From positions 3,451,834 to 3,515,833 of the forward strand of contig OU452213.1 in assembly GCA_911728435.2 (NCBI GenBank): DNA of 64,000 nucleotides. The letters run 5' to 3'. This document shows, in pieces, positions 1-10,600 of the stretch. How positions within the stretch are numbered: the stretch's first letter is position 1; each line of letters starts with the position of its first letter. The notes below the pieces were generated by a model. That model worked only from the letters and a program-made list of their open reading frames with translations, searched no databases and had not been told where the DNA came from. The stretch is from Apoderus coryli. Lineage: Eukaryota > Arthropoda > Insecta > Coleoptera > Attelabidae. A program made the translations under genes and the position numbers.

Positions 1-219
1 GATCTCCATTGGATTGGAACAGAGCTTGAGCGATGTGAGTCTGATTGGGACGCAGTACCAATCCTAGGCTTGCGATATTTTCCTTTGTGTTGATTATGGA
101 GTCTTCGACAAGGTCGCGGTGGATCGCGTTTTTGAGATTATCGACCACTGAAAGTTGTTTTGGTGACAGTTCTTGATACCATTCTGGTCCAACCATTTCC
201 AACAGCTCTTCATGTTTAC
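1..219 (-). CDS. Partial internal exon of an unrecognised gene running off the left edge
   Basis: Read on the - strand, the sequence after the acceptor CAG (222-220) is open to the window edge. It gives about 72 residues of coding-like composition, including the stretches HEELLEMVGPEWYQELSP and VVDNLKNAIHRDL. The exon begins with two bases (GT) of a split codon, so its upstream exon must end in phase 1. The ATG inside this exon is in another frame, so the gene must start upstream, to the right. I do not recognise the family: the protein looks soluble and charged, with no signal peptide or membrane segment in this part. The gene points away from E75. Seen: the open frame and the splice acceptor. 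Inferred: that it is a functional exon. Confidence 0.6.
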
Positions 220-413
220 CTGGTATAATAAAATTCCAAATATTGCATACAAATAAATATTTGTGAGAGAAATAAATACATCGGGCAACACCGCGTTGCC
301 TATACTATAGTAATCAGTTGATATATTCGGGAGGCAACTCGTGTACAAATTTAGTAGACTATACCTCGTCCGGGGCAACGCTGTGTTAATTTGGTAGGCT
401 GTGCCTCGCTTAC

Positions 414-465
414 CGTATGGATCTGAAATGGACGTACGTTCGCCAGAATGTTGTAGAACAAACGA
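414..465 (-). CDS. Candidate upstream exon of the same left-edge gene
   Basis: On the - strand an acceptor-like AAATAG is followed by 52 open bases and then a donor ACG|GTAAGC. The frame ends in phase 1 (SISDPYG across the junction), which matches the phase needed by the exon starting at 219. This would give the joined reading DPYG-KHEELLEM. The intron between them would be 194 bp. The segment is short and has no independent homology that I recognise, so it could be chance; the phase match and good donor are the only support. Confidence 0.33.
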
Positions 466-598
466 CTATTTACTCAAAGTGTTCGAGAAAAAATGCCAAC
501 CATATATATATATAGGCAACGTAACAGGGACAGAAGTTAGTTATGATGTGAATAGTCAATAGTTTAAATAATAAAATAAATAAATAGTAGTAATAAAT

Positions 599-695
599 AG
601 GCTTGAATGATAGCGTTCTATAATCCAATACCGAGCAAAAGCATCAAAAAATTGAAATTTTGCCGTTGCCTGAAGGGCTGTCAAATTTAGACTTA
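599..695 (+). repeat. Single dispersed unit of the 174-bp tandem-repeat family
   Basis: The stretch beginning GCTTGAATGATAGCGTTC and running through CCAATACCGAGCAAAAGC to CTGAAGGGCTGT closely matches the one divergent unit of the 174-bp array at 51609-51705. It lies between the two left-edge genes, about 50 kb from the array, so the repeat is dispersed as well as tandem. Confidence 0.7.
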
Positions 696-745
696 ATTAA
701 TAGTACAAATCTAAATTAGTTTTAATTAAAGCTCATTATTTCACA

Positions 746-1259
746 CTACAAACCACGAAAAACCTTACAGTATTTTGTACCTGATTTGGCCGTAGCCACT
801 TTCTTCCTACGGTTGACCACAAACTGCTTCAACTCTCTCCTATAGCGTCTCTGCAACTTCTCCTGCTTGCTACGCCATATTTCATCGATGAACCGCCATT
901 GAGGTGGACCACCACTGAAATGTTTTATTTGCCTTTCACGTTCCCTGATCAAACACACTTGATAATCCTCTGATGGCAATGGAACATAAGTCCCATGAGT
1001 TTCTTTCACGTTAATCCTTGTGTCGCCGGCTTGAAGGGTCGCGTAAGTTTCTGAGATAGTGTAGTCGATACATTTGTTGCGTTTAGGTCGGAACACATCG
1101 AAAGCATTCGGTTTCACCTTAAAGATTCATGCTCGAATATGGATAATTAATAAAAATATTCGTTCCTACCTTTGTTGTCGTTGGAAGGATCTTTCCAACT
1201 TTGAATGGACTATACGAATCTAACATATCCTTCCGGTTGTTGTCTTTGCTCTGATACAT
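746..1259 (-). CDS. Small two-exon gene, unrecognised 153-residue basic protein
   Basis: Exon 1 is 1259-1170 (ATG, 30 codons, ending TTTPTTK-like sequence at donor AAG|GTAGGA). The intron is 1169-1118. Exon 2 is 1117-746 after acceptor TTTAAG, in phase 0, with 123 codons and a stop. The joined protein has 153 residues. It starts MYQSKDNNRKDMLDSYSPFK, has a proline-containing middle (GGPPQWRFIDEIW), then a strongly basic helical tail (KLQRRYRRELKQF...RRKK). It has no signal peptide, membrane segment or zinc motif. The pattern resembles small cytoskeletal or ciliary proteins, but that is an impression only; I do not recognise the family. It is transcribed away from E75, whose first candidate exon lies about 1.6 kb to the right, so the two may be divergent neighbours. 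The 52-bp intron is short but usual for insects. Confidence 0.68.
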
Positions 1260-2433
1260 ATTGTTCGTAATAATAATATTAATAATTTGCACAACAAATA
1301 TTATCCCGCACTGTTATAGGTACATGCATTGAACAAAACACCGATAGCCACGAGTAACTTTACAATATTATTATAAGCCCTTCGGCTTATTTGTCGATGA
1401 TGAATAGGATTTATAATGAATTTAATTATTTAAACATGAATAATTTTGCTGTTCAAAAATAGAAAACGAATCCGAACAATTAAAATTGAAAGCAATTTTG
1501 ACAGTTGTTATAGCATCATAGAATAATATTTATATGGGATATGGCATGATCACAGATTAATAATCAGAAGAGAAACTTTACACAAAAATCATAGTCGCTG
1601 ATTGTTGGACATACTTAGAACTAACTGGAATATTATTAAGTAGGAAGGTGAAGACAATGGTTTAATTGTAAGTGACTGTTAAATTTTAAAATACAGAATA
1701 TATCGTTTAAACGCCATTGAATTTGTGACATAAGGCTAAAGCTTTCAAAACGCAGGTGATATTGCCTCACTTAGAGCACTTAAATCATATTAAAGGCTCT
1801 GTAATTTATTTTTAGGCTACTACTACTACTACTACGGCCCTGTGAGTCGTTGATTATAGAAGTTGAACGAGACAATGACCGGGTGACATTGAAATTTTTT
1901 ACGTTATCAGGCATTTATTATTATGTTTTAAGTAATTTTTATACAATAAACAATAAGTGATATACAGTGTATGTTACTGGGTAAAAATACAGAGAGATAA
2001 GGTTGCCGTTTATTTACAAAACACTTAAAAATTGTCACAGTGTTGGCCTTTAAATTTTTTATAACAAATCTCTTGCCCCTGCTAATTCTACTCCACCAAT
2101 GTGGTGGGGGTAAAAGTGGCCATTCACCCGAACAGTCGGCCAAGGACATGAACTGTAGAATTGTTGCCTCTCTGCTCCCGGACACGACGGCAAAGCATAG
2201 AAATCCGCATCATTTTGGGAGGGCGGTGATAGTGGGTTGTCGTTCCCGTTCTCCTGCCATGCCATGCCGGGATGTTATGCGACCCCCGTTACACAAATCA
2301 CATAACATATTATTATAGATAGAGGAGAAAAATATAGTTAGATTACTACTTAAGAAAGCTAAAAAGTAATTTTCTTTAAATATACCCTGAACATATATGC
2401 AAATTTGAACGAACTTTACAATTAAAACGTATG
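1260..2433. other. Intergenic region with no gene seen
   Basis: AT-rich sequence between the small - strand gene and the first E75 candidate module. It contains a short CTA run near 1817 and a GC-richer patch near 2090-2290, but no reading frame with coding character. It presumably holds regulatory sequence of the divergent genes; nothing specific can be named. Confidence 0.5.
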
Positions 2434-2821
2434 ATCTAGTTGCCAACAACTAACTACTTGTCAGCACAACAATGAAATGACAAATGACAGTTATTAACTT
2501 GTTGTTCCCGGGAATGGCGGGTACTTTATATCGTGTCGTCTATTTTTAGCTAAAACGGGTGTAATTGTTTAACTAATTAAGTAATTATACATTAACGATA
2601 ATTATTACAGTGGTAAATTATCTCTTATATCTAAAATTATTATTTTTAAAAGTGCAAATGGGCAATACAAAGAATGATGTGATATCTTTGCATGTGTGTG
2701 TGTGTGATGGATTTTGAGTTCAATAATAATTATTATTAAAATCGATTGTGAGTTAGAGTGAAATCAAATTAATAATAAATAGGTATGTGAAGTTCTTAAT
2801 AATAGAGTGAAATAGGATGTT

Positions 2822-2873
2822 ATGGAGGATGCTCAGGAGACTGGAATTGCAATACCTACTTACATTTCTTTAG
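2822..2873 (+). CDS. E75: Candidate E75 alternative first exon, copy 1 of a tandem pair
   Basis: ATG followed by 17 codons (MEDAQETGIAIPTYISL) plus one base at the strong donor TTTAG|GTAAGT. It ends in phase 1, so joining to the exon at 55727 would complete GAA and give ...[12 protein letters not shown]. The same phase is shared by the convincing E75 first exons at 7382, 24840 and 54078. It lies about 370 bp downstream of a TATA-like site conserved in both copies of the duplication. I do not recognise the peptide from known E75 isoforms, and an exon of this length could be chance. The intron to the zinc-finger exon would be about 53 kb. It could also be a first exon of some other + strand gene, but none is seen. 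Confidence 0.42.
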
Positions 2874-3262
2874 GTAAGTCATTTTTTTGTATGCATATTA
2901 GAATGCAACTTTATTTTTAAAACATCTAGTTGCCTATGACCAATTCCTAACAATGAAATGACAGATGACAGTAAACTGTAATGTCAGTTTTAACTTGTTG
3001 TTCCCGGGAATGGCGGGTGCTTTATATCGTGTCCTCTATTTTTAGTTAAAACGGGTGTAATTGTTTAACTAAATCAGTAATTATACATTAATTATAATTA
3101 TTACAGTGGTAAATTATGTCTGATACATAAAATTATTATTTTAAAAAGTGCAAATGGGCAATATAGTGAATGCTGTGATTTCTATGTGTGTGTGTGTGAG
3201 TTCAATAATAATTATTATTAAAATCGATTGTTCTTAATAATAGAGTGAATAATTAGGATATT

Positions 3263-3314
3263 ATGGAGGATGCTCGGGAGACTGGAATTGCAATAACTAC
3301 TTACACTCCTTTAG
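3263..3314 (+). CDS. E75: Candidate E75 alternative first exon, copy 2 of a tandem pair
   Basis: Same length, start, phase and donor position as the exon at 2822-2873. It reads MEDARETGIAITTYTPL and then donor TTTAG|GTAGGTAAG. The four codon differences from copy 1 (Q to R, P to T, I to T, S to P) all change the amino acid, while start, frame, length and donor are kept. That fits either weak constraint or a free-drifting N-terminus. Which copy, if either, is transcribed cannot be told from the sequence. Confidence 0.38.
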
Positions 3315-3325
3315 GTAGGTAAGTT

Positions 3326-4595
3326 TTTAACCGATATGTATTCATTTCGAAGCGAAAATACTGGTTATAACCGGTTCGTACTTTATGACGTAATTCGAGG
3401 AAATTCGTGGTTCTTCGATAACATCCGTATAATGTTGTTATTTCTACCTTTTTTGTTGTTTTAGCATGCTAGAATCCGAAATTTTTCTATAAATTAATAT
3501 ACAGGGTGGTCTTTGAATAAGTTAAGTTGATATCAGAAAAATTAAAATCACTAGGTTTATTTGAAAGTTTATAAAAGCGACTTTGAAATAGTATAGACGA
3601 CATAACATCATATTAATTAGGACTCTTGCATGTGAAGCTTCTCAGCACCGGGTAGTAAATCTTTTTAAATGTGTGTAGGCATAATATTAATAAAATTACT
3701 TTTATCAATAATTGGTTCAATGAACCGATGTTAATCCTTAAAAAATCTCTAGGTTATATATTTGAAGGTCAAGTGTCAAAAAAATAACATTGTTGTGTGT
3801 TGAAAGCACAAGTACTTATTGCTTTCTCCTCGGTTTTTTCAGATAAGATAGAATTCGTATTATTGATGTTGTAATAATAGGTACCTATAGAGAATTGCGC
3901 ATTATTTAGTCCCAAAAATATATACCTACTTACATGGTGAACTAACAAAAAGACACTGCATAATTTTAATTAGACAATTTTCGAGATTATTCATATTGCA
4001 GTTGTATGTACGGAGTACCCCAAGGCTCTGTCTTAGGACCTGTCCTTTAAATCGGAGGCACACTGCTTGTTTTTTATGAACAATCAAGACAGTAGTGTAA
4101 TTAAATAATATAGGAAGACGAATAAACAAATTACCTAGACTGGTTCAGCGCAAAGAAAGCAATATTTCAAGTACATCGTGCCTAGTAAACTTTCAGTTTT
4201 AAATTTACTTTCAGAACCTGATGCGGAAAGTGTCGTATATAATAAATATGTTGCGCTATGACGGGCCAAGCCAACGCTAATAATGACCTAGCACAATATC
4301 TTAATGCAGCTTGTGGGTCGTGTATTATATAGGTATACAGAAGTGTGAAATAAATTAGATAACCCGGACTCCTATGGTTGCTGGTCTCGGCTGGCACCTC
4401 GCCCATCAAATTTCATAGTCGCCCAGGACAGTGTTTCTTTTCGTACACAATATACTATTTAGTAAACAAAATCAGGATACAAAGGGTAAAGTAAAGAGAA
4501 AATTAATAAGAATTCACCTCCAATAAACCCTTAAATGTTCTCCAAATGTTCCCCTGACTTCGACCTGCAGAAGATCTTTTGTGAATGACTCTAAT
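3326..4595 (+). other. Non-coding stretch with short repeat fragments
   Basis: No coding frame of convincing composition. It holds a TACAGGGTGGTC end-like motif at about 3502 and AT-rich filler. A short frame near 4020-4060 reads GVPQGSVLGPVL-like on the + strand (GGAGTACCCCAAGGCTCTGTC) and is a scrap of a LINE reverse transcriptase B-motif. Confidence 0.45.
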
Positions 4596-5279
4596 CTATG
4601 AATTGCCCAGCTGTCCCACACTTTTCATAAAGTTGATGATTTCTCTGGAGGCTAAATTCCTTGCCTCGTCGGGTGTTAGGGTCACCCCTCCAAGGTGTTT
4701 TAGCCTTTTGCAGAAAAGTTCCATGCATTCACAGAGCACGTGTTCTGTTGTCTCTGTTGCGTCGTCGCAAAACCGACAAGTGTCGTCCTCGGTTAGGCCC
4801 ATCTTTTTGAGATGGTACTTCACTGGGTGGTGTCCCGTAAAAAGGCCTGTAATTCGCCTTAGGTCGCTTCTCTCCAGTTGGGTAAGCTTCCCTGCGTTGG
4901 CCTCTGAAGGTTTGATAAACCTTTTTGATTGCCTTAGGCCTGGAGTGTTTCTCCAGTAGCACTTAAGTTGTTCCTTTTCCCATTCTTCCTTCATATGGCA
5001 TTTTGAAAGACCAAAGATGGGTTCCGGGCCGCAGAACGGAGCGTTTGCGCCCTCATTTGCAAGTTGGTCCGCCGCTTCGTTCCCCTCTATGCTTTCATGG
5101 CCTGGCACCCATATCAGAGTAATCTTTTTCCCCTGAGCTGCCAGTTGCTTTAGGGTCTGTTTGCATTCCCATGCTAGCTTTGACGTGAAGGTGTAAGACC
5201 TCAGTGCTTTTAACGCAGCTTGACTGTCACTCCAATGATCATAGTGCGAAGGAGATGTTCCTAAATCTCGACATAACAC
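4596..5279 (-). mobile_element. 5'-truncated LINE: RNase H and C-terminal zinc motif
   Basis: An open - strand frame of 227 residues carries the second half of a ribonuclease H domain. It has WSDSQAALKAL (catalytic Asp in the DS motif), LIWVPGHESIEGNEAADQLA (His and the last catalytic Asp), then a basic linker. A cysteine-histidine motif CRFCDDATETTEHVLCEC follows near the C-terminus. The first catalytic Asp and the Glu, and the whole reverse transcriptase, are missing because the element is cut at about 5279. Such RNase H domains occur in Jockey-superfamily LINEs and the related I group. The frame has no stop, suggesting a fairly young insertion. It lies antisense within the E75 transcription unit if the exons at 2822/3263 are used. 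Confidence 0.85.
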
Positions 5280-6180
5280 TAATTACGTACTGGAAATAAT
5301 TCTTATATCGTTTAAATTGTGTTCACCTAAGCATTGCAGTTTGGATTGGCAACTGGCAATAAATTGTTTTTTGCTGATCATGATAGGTACCTAATTGAAT
5401 CTGAGCGAAGGCAAAGCACCGAAACAATGTCATTATCGCCTTCCAAAGCAATTCAAATTAAAAAAAAGAAAGGGAAAGCGAATCAAAATCTACGTACTCT
5501 ATAACGTTTTTGGCATCACACCCAAAATAGATAGGTACATAATGATATGGATGAAAAACAAATAAGTAATAGATCGACAACGAGAGAGAGAGTGGAAACA
5601 GAAAAAAAAAGTGTGTTTATGAGAGAAAAGAACAGAATTTACTGTGTTCTGCTCCCGTAATACTACTAATAATAATAATAAAGACAACGTTGTCCCGACC
5701 TCAAATCGATAAGCGGCCAGAGCGCGTCGAGCTCGACGGCCGAGTTCATGAGCCTATTTCAAGGACAAGGCCATACAGCGAGATATACCTACCCCCATTG
5801 CAACGCTGTCGAGTCTCTATAATTCTCACACACTGTGAGACTTAAGGGGCTCACTGTTGTGAAGTGGAACAAAACACAGGCTCGCTAATCGGGGAATCAC
5901 CCTCGACCAGAGTTGCCAATTATCTAAATAAAAAAAATAACGATATCTTTACAATGTCAGCTAACTCGTCCACCTTCACTTTATGAATTTTTTTGACGTT
6001 TTCTGTCGTTTAGGTTAGTACTAAATAAAAATCATATGGAAAAAATTCTAGTAACGCCATCTATGTGTCATCTTGTGGCCTTTTTTAATGGACTAAGAAG
6101 TATATAGGATGGTCCTTTACAAACGTATTTAAGTATAAGTTTTGGCACTGTTTGTCTCATAATAAATAAAATAATACCCC
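5280..6180. other. Non-coding stretch with GC-richer patch
   Basis: No gene seen. It contains an AG/GA run near 5580, an AAT microsatellite near 5665, and a GC-richer patch near 5700-5760 with the palindrome GTCGAGCTCGAC. It lies upstream of the probable E75 promoter near 6.2 kb and may hold regulatory sequence. Confidence 0.4.
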
Positions 6181-6561
6181 TTATATAACTTTATACAACC
6201 CCGATCTGGCAACATTGCCGCTCCGCATATCATCGCACTTGAACACAGTATATTCTGTGTGTCCGTCGCCCGTCGTGCACACATTATTATTATTATTCCT
6301 TTTTTTTTTTGTATTTTATTATTTACTTTCATTCCCGCAATTAATAAAAATAAATACAGCCCCAATTTTATATATACAACCACCCCCCTCGGTTTCAACA
6401 CTGTCACAACAAGCCATCGGGTGAGAGTGCAGTCAAAAAAGTGCAGTCCGCGCAAAGCTTTTCGCGCATTAACCCCCGAAAAGTAAATCAACAAAAACAA
6501 CCCCTAATAACTGTCTATCTCTCTCCCTTTCTGGCGCGCGCTTCGAGATAATATCGTGGAC
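6180..6561 (+). promoter_or_regulatory. E75: Probable promoter and untranslated first exon for the 7382 isoform
   Basis: The stretch has TATA-like TATATAACTTTATAC at 6182-6196 and a GC-richer leader with several CG dinucleotides. It ends at a good donor, GTGGAC|GTAAGTGC (exon end 6561). A matching acceptor, TTTTCCTGACTTTTACAG, ends at 7283, leaving a 98-base untranslated leader before the ATG at 7382. The start of transcription is not fixed by the sequence. The model is inference from splice signals and base composition. Confidence 0.45.
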
Positions 6562-7381
6562 GTAAGTGCGTGTATGTGTTTTTGGGGAAGCATTTTCACT
6601 TTCACTTGGACCGGCTAGCGGGAAAGTGTCTTGGATTGGGTAGTTTTCTCTCTTTGAATCTTCGCGCGCGTTTTGTGGATTTCTATTATATAAATAACTA
6701 TGTGTTTTGGTTGTATTAATTGTTTAAGTGAAATTTGATTCATAATTTGATGGATGTGGATATTTTGTGGAATTTATCTCCATACAATATGAAATGGTAA
6801 TTTTTTTTTTGTAATTTTTTATTGTGTTGTAAGAATTTCTGCAGATTGGTTTATTATTACGTAAATAGTACAGGTTATCCAGAACCTGCAATGTCAATCA
6901 ATTTAAGGATTCCTTTCGAGTCCCAAAAGATCGTTGCCATGAGTCTTCCAATGATGACTGTGTGACCTTAAAGGTCTTGGGAGGTAGCGTGCTTTTTATC
7001 CTTATCTTTATTAGAGCAGCCTAAAAACAAACGAGAGCATTTCTTTATTATACCAAGATAGAAGATGTTTTTTCTTCTGCTGAGCGTCTTCCCGTACTTA
7101 TATACCTTTTCCAAATTTTGTCAACAAGTGTTTAGTGATTAAAAAACGATGCAATATTTTCCATGGTCTTCTGGATTGACTTGCGTAAGGCTTTGCAAAA
7201 CTGTGAAGGATTTAGTTAAACCAATCTGCAGAAAACGTATTATCAAAACATATTTAAAGCATAAGTTTTCCTGACTTTTACAGGATTTCATCTAGGTCTA
7301 ATTCCACTATAAAAAGAAGCAATAAACTATAATACTACACCACTTCTCTCAATCATTAAAGAAACTAATAATCATAACAAA

Positions 7382-7634
7382 ATGCAATCAAACAAAATTG
7401 TGATTAAGACTGAAAACATACACGAGTATCGTGGTAATGTCGTGTCATCCTCCACATCGAGTAATAACAATAACAATCATCCCTCGCGTTCGTCTTTATC
7501 GCCAACTCCTTCGTCATCATCTTCATCATCAAATGGGAATGTAATGCGACCACCTCCGCCGCCTCCACCGCCCAAAGTTAAGGTTATCATGGAGAGTAAA
7601 TTAGAGGAACCGTCGAGTTCTATTCCAGATTTAG
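7382..7634 (+). CDS. E75: E75 alternative first coding exon, probably the A-type
   Basis: ATG, 84 codons and one base, ending at donor TTTAG|GTGAGT in phase 1, which joins in frame to the zinc-finger exon at 55727 (SIPDL-EFDGTT). The peptide begins MQSNKIVIKTENIHEYRG, then has a Ser/Asn-rich low-complexity stretch (residues about 22-58) and a run of eight prolines near residues 58-65, followed by KVKVIMESKLEE. A Lys-Thr-Glu motif near the N-terminus and a proline run before the DNA-binding domain are also features of the long A isoform of fly E75, so I favour A-type. E75 is a haem-binding nuclear receptor induced by ecdysone. This N-terminal A/B region would act in transcriptional regulation. 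The leader is probably spliced (acceptor at 7283). It is much shorter than the fly A-specific region. Confidence 0.82.
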
Positions 7635-10600
7635 GTGAGTGCAATTTAATTTAGTTCCGAGAACTCTTTAACCCCTCATAATATAGACCAAATCAAAGCT
7701 TGATTTTGCCCCATGAGGTTGTGTTTGTCACATGCTGTATATATGTTAAACAAAGTTAACATTTTGTTCAATATTTACATCTATAAAATCCTCATATCTA
7801 CGTATGATGCATATGTAATGTAATTTGTGGCCATGACCATGCTTGACATTGAGTTTATACAAAATATTTTTGGGTAAAGGTGGATCAGAACATTTCTATT
7901 TATAGTATTTAAGCAATTGCTACAGTTTTTGATATTACGAGGGTTCATTTGGAGTGCATTTAAAATACAAAATTGGTATGTGGTGCTGAAGATGACAGTC
8001 TTAAAGCTCTCGAAACATGTCTATTGACTCTTAAATAAATATTTCTGGAGGTGACACAGTGTATATTATTGTTAATAAGTGAAATAAATGAAACAAATTA
8101 GGTATGTTGTGTTGTTCACTAATTCTTCAAATGGTAAAAGATTTCAATGTCAACATAACTAAAAATAATTATTTTATCTTATCTTCAAAGTCATTGATTA
8201 AATATTATTATTATTATTATTATTATTATTGTTGGTTTTATTTGTTTCATCCTTGATATTATATCGTTATTAAAATATGTAACGTAGCGAAATTTTCTAC
8301 ATAATAAATATTCAGTAGCGCCGAGGCCTTCATTATTATTAATAATTCTTAAATTTATATTAAAATCTTTGTCGCACGCCTATGCTTCCTCTGTTGAAGT
8401 TACTGTTCTAAATATCTTGAAATCGCAATAGCATTCAAATTATTAATAAGCAGAACAAACAATAAGGGCCCAAGATAGTCCCTTGAGGAACACTCTACGT
8501 AAGAGACCAGAGAGATCAAGTAAATAAATAAATTTAATTCGAACCATATTTACAATAATTAAATTACTTGGGACATTTCAAGACAATCAGCGGCAGCTTG
8601 TAATGCCTATGCAAAGATAAATGAGAAGGGGATGTAAAGCAATTTATCGAGCATTTGTAGGGGAGTATAAACTAATGAAAATCTAAAATAAACACATAAA
8701 CATATCATAGAAAGGGTAGTTATAATTTTGCGTTGAAAGGAAGGACCTTGTAGAGTATTATATTATTTTCAATCCATGGGGTTAATTGAGTTTAAAAAAA
8801 ACATAACTTTGGGTTATACTTATCTGAGCTTTGTGTCGAAGACTATCCAAAATTAAGCAATGCCCCTGTTCATTTGGAGGGTATTATTCGACAAGAAAAT
8901 ATAGGTTTAGTTAATTTTGACGAATATGACCCTAAAAATATTGACTCATCCATATTTTTCGCATTCAATTCTTTCTTATTTTATTTTTTTGTCTGGCATA
9001 AAGTAGGGAGAATAGTAAGTAATGCGTTATGGGGAGAAGAGATTTCCCATAGCTCTGGAATAACATCATCTAACGAATTATGGGAGGGGTGTTTCAAGGC
9101 CACGTATAACTTGAGAGGGTGGTATTTCTTTCTGATGAACGATTTAGAGGTTATTTCGGATGGTAATGATTATTCTAATAAATATAGTTTCTTCAAACGT
9201 CATTTTAATAGTTCCGAGTAGACCGGAAGTTGATGCCAACTTTGTTATTGACCATTTTCGGATTCTAGATTCTTAGAGATTATTATCGTGCGTTTATAAT
9301 CCTCCCTGTAGTAAAAGAAGGTAAATTTTTGGCAATTGCGCAAGTTGAACACGTTTGTGTTTGTTGATTAATTTTATTTAGCAACAAAACTGAGTAGTGT
9401 AGTGAGAATTTATCTTTTCATATAGATCAGTACCTACTTATAACTTACAAACCATAATCTATTTCTACACATCAATTAAGTAGGTGGGTAAGAATAAACA
9501 CATCGGCCTTGTCCATCGTCTACAGGCCTTGACGTTACTATACCATCCTTTGTTTTCTTTCTGAGTATATTTAGGTGTAAGTTGTGTGTTTTAAAATAGG
9601 TACTTATTCTAAGACTACCCTAAATAAAAACGAAAACCTTGAGAAGGTTTTTTTTTTGTCTTCTTCATGCATTGGTAATTCTTTGTAAAAAAGGTTTGAT
9701 GCTACTCAACTTATGTTTGATCAAACAAATTTGCATTATATTATGCCCATGACATTTTGAAAATAGTTTTGATTATACAGGGTGACAAATACAGGGCGAA
9801 CCAAGCTTATGTTTTTTTTTAAATATTTTATTGTACTCGTTTTAGATATTTCAGGAAATCTATCTACTTTTCTAGCCAAATTGACCATATTTAATTTTAC
9901 ACACTGTATATTTTTATGATTATCCCTTATTCTCCTCATCCAAGGACTTCCGTTTCGGAAAAGTTCAAATATCTCCACACACACACAGCAGCATATATCT
10001 ATACAATCGTTTTTGAGAGGGTGTTTCAAGGTCCCATCCTATACGGAGGGTAACACAGCCCTATTTTTGCTATCCTGCCCTTGTAATGCTTTCCTCTTAG
10101 GGTGGTTATTCGGAATTTTTGATTAAAAACGAATGCGATTGTCAGGTTGATGTGACGTTAGATATTTCAGTAATTATATTTCCAACAGGGTATTGTGTGT
10201 ATCTAACCTCAGGTTGACCCGCACCTATATAGAGAAATAGGACACATACGAGGTTTTCCTGATGGTCGACCTTCAATTTTCCTTTGAAGATACTCTTTCT
10301 ACAATTTAGAACGAAATTCTCTTTCCATAGACATTTCCAATTACTTAATAAATTTCCCGTTTACGCTGTCTAGAATGCTACTACCATTTCCCGACATAAC
10401 TGCATAATTCCAGTTATGCCAGACAGGATAGTAAAAAGGGGGTGGGTGAGGACTGAACGAAATCCACCCTGTCTGCGAACACACACCCTTAGTTTTGTGC
10501 ACTGCCTGTGCGTTGTATAGTACATAGGGCATAGAGGGCATTTAACATAGTGTTTGGTGCAATGTTGCCGAAGGTTTTGTTCTGGAGATTTTTTTTTGCT

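Larger units (their letters stand above)
2434..3325 (+). repeat. Tandem duplication of a first-exon module, period about 490 bp
   Basis: Two adjacent copies, about 2434-2890 and 2924-3325, share the order: TCTAGTTGCC start, CAATGAAATGACA, TTGTTCCCGGGAATGGCGGG, a TATA-like CTTTATATCG, a TG microsatellite, an AATAATTATTATTAAAATCG block, then a short coding exon with donor. Outside a few indels the copies look roughly 90% identical by eye. The equivalent GTTGTTCCCG sites are at 2501 and 2997. Both copies keep the TATA-like site, the start codon and the splice donor, so promoter and exon appear to have been duplicated together. Confidence 0.8.

Noticed and set aside
5699..5760. Ecdysone-type element AGTTCATGAGCC near 5745
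   Set aside because: The half-sites abut with no spacer, unlike the one-base spacer of EcR/USP sites, and no exon starts next to it.
6129..6500. Overlapping frames on both strands near the putative E75 leader
   Set aside because: Composition follows poly-T and ATT runs, and the region fits an untranslated leader better.
8874..9221. 115-codon open frame in the E75 intron
   Set aside because: Phe/Asn-rich composition of translated AT-rich DNA, no ATG context, motif or splice signals in support.
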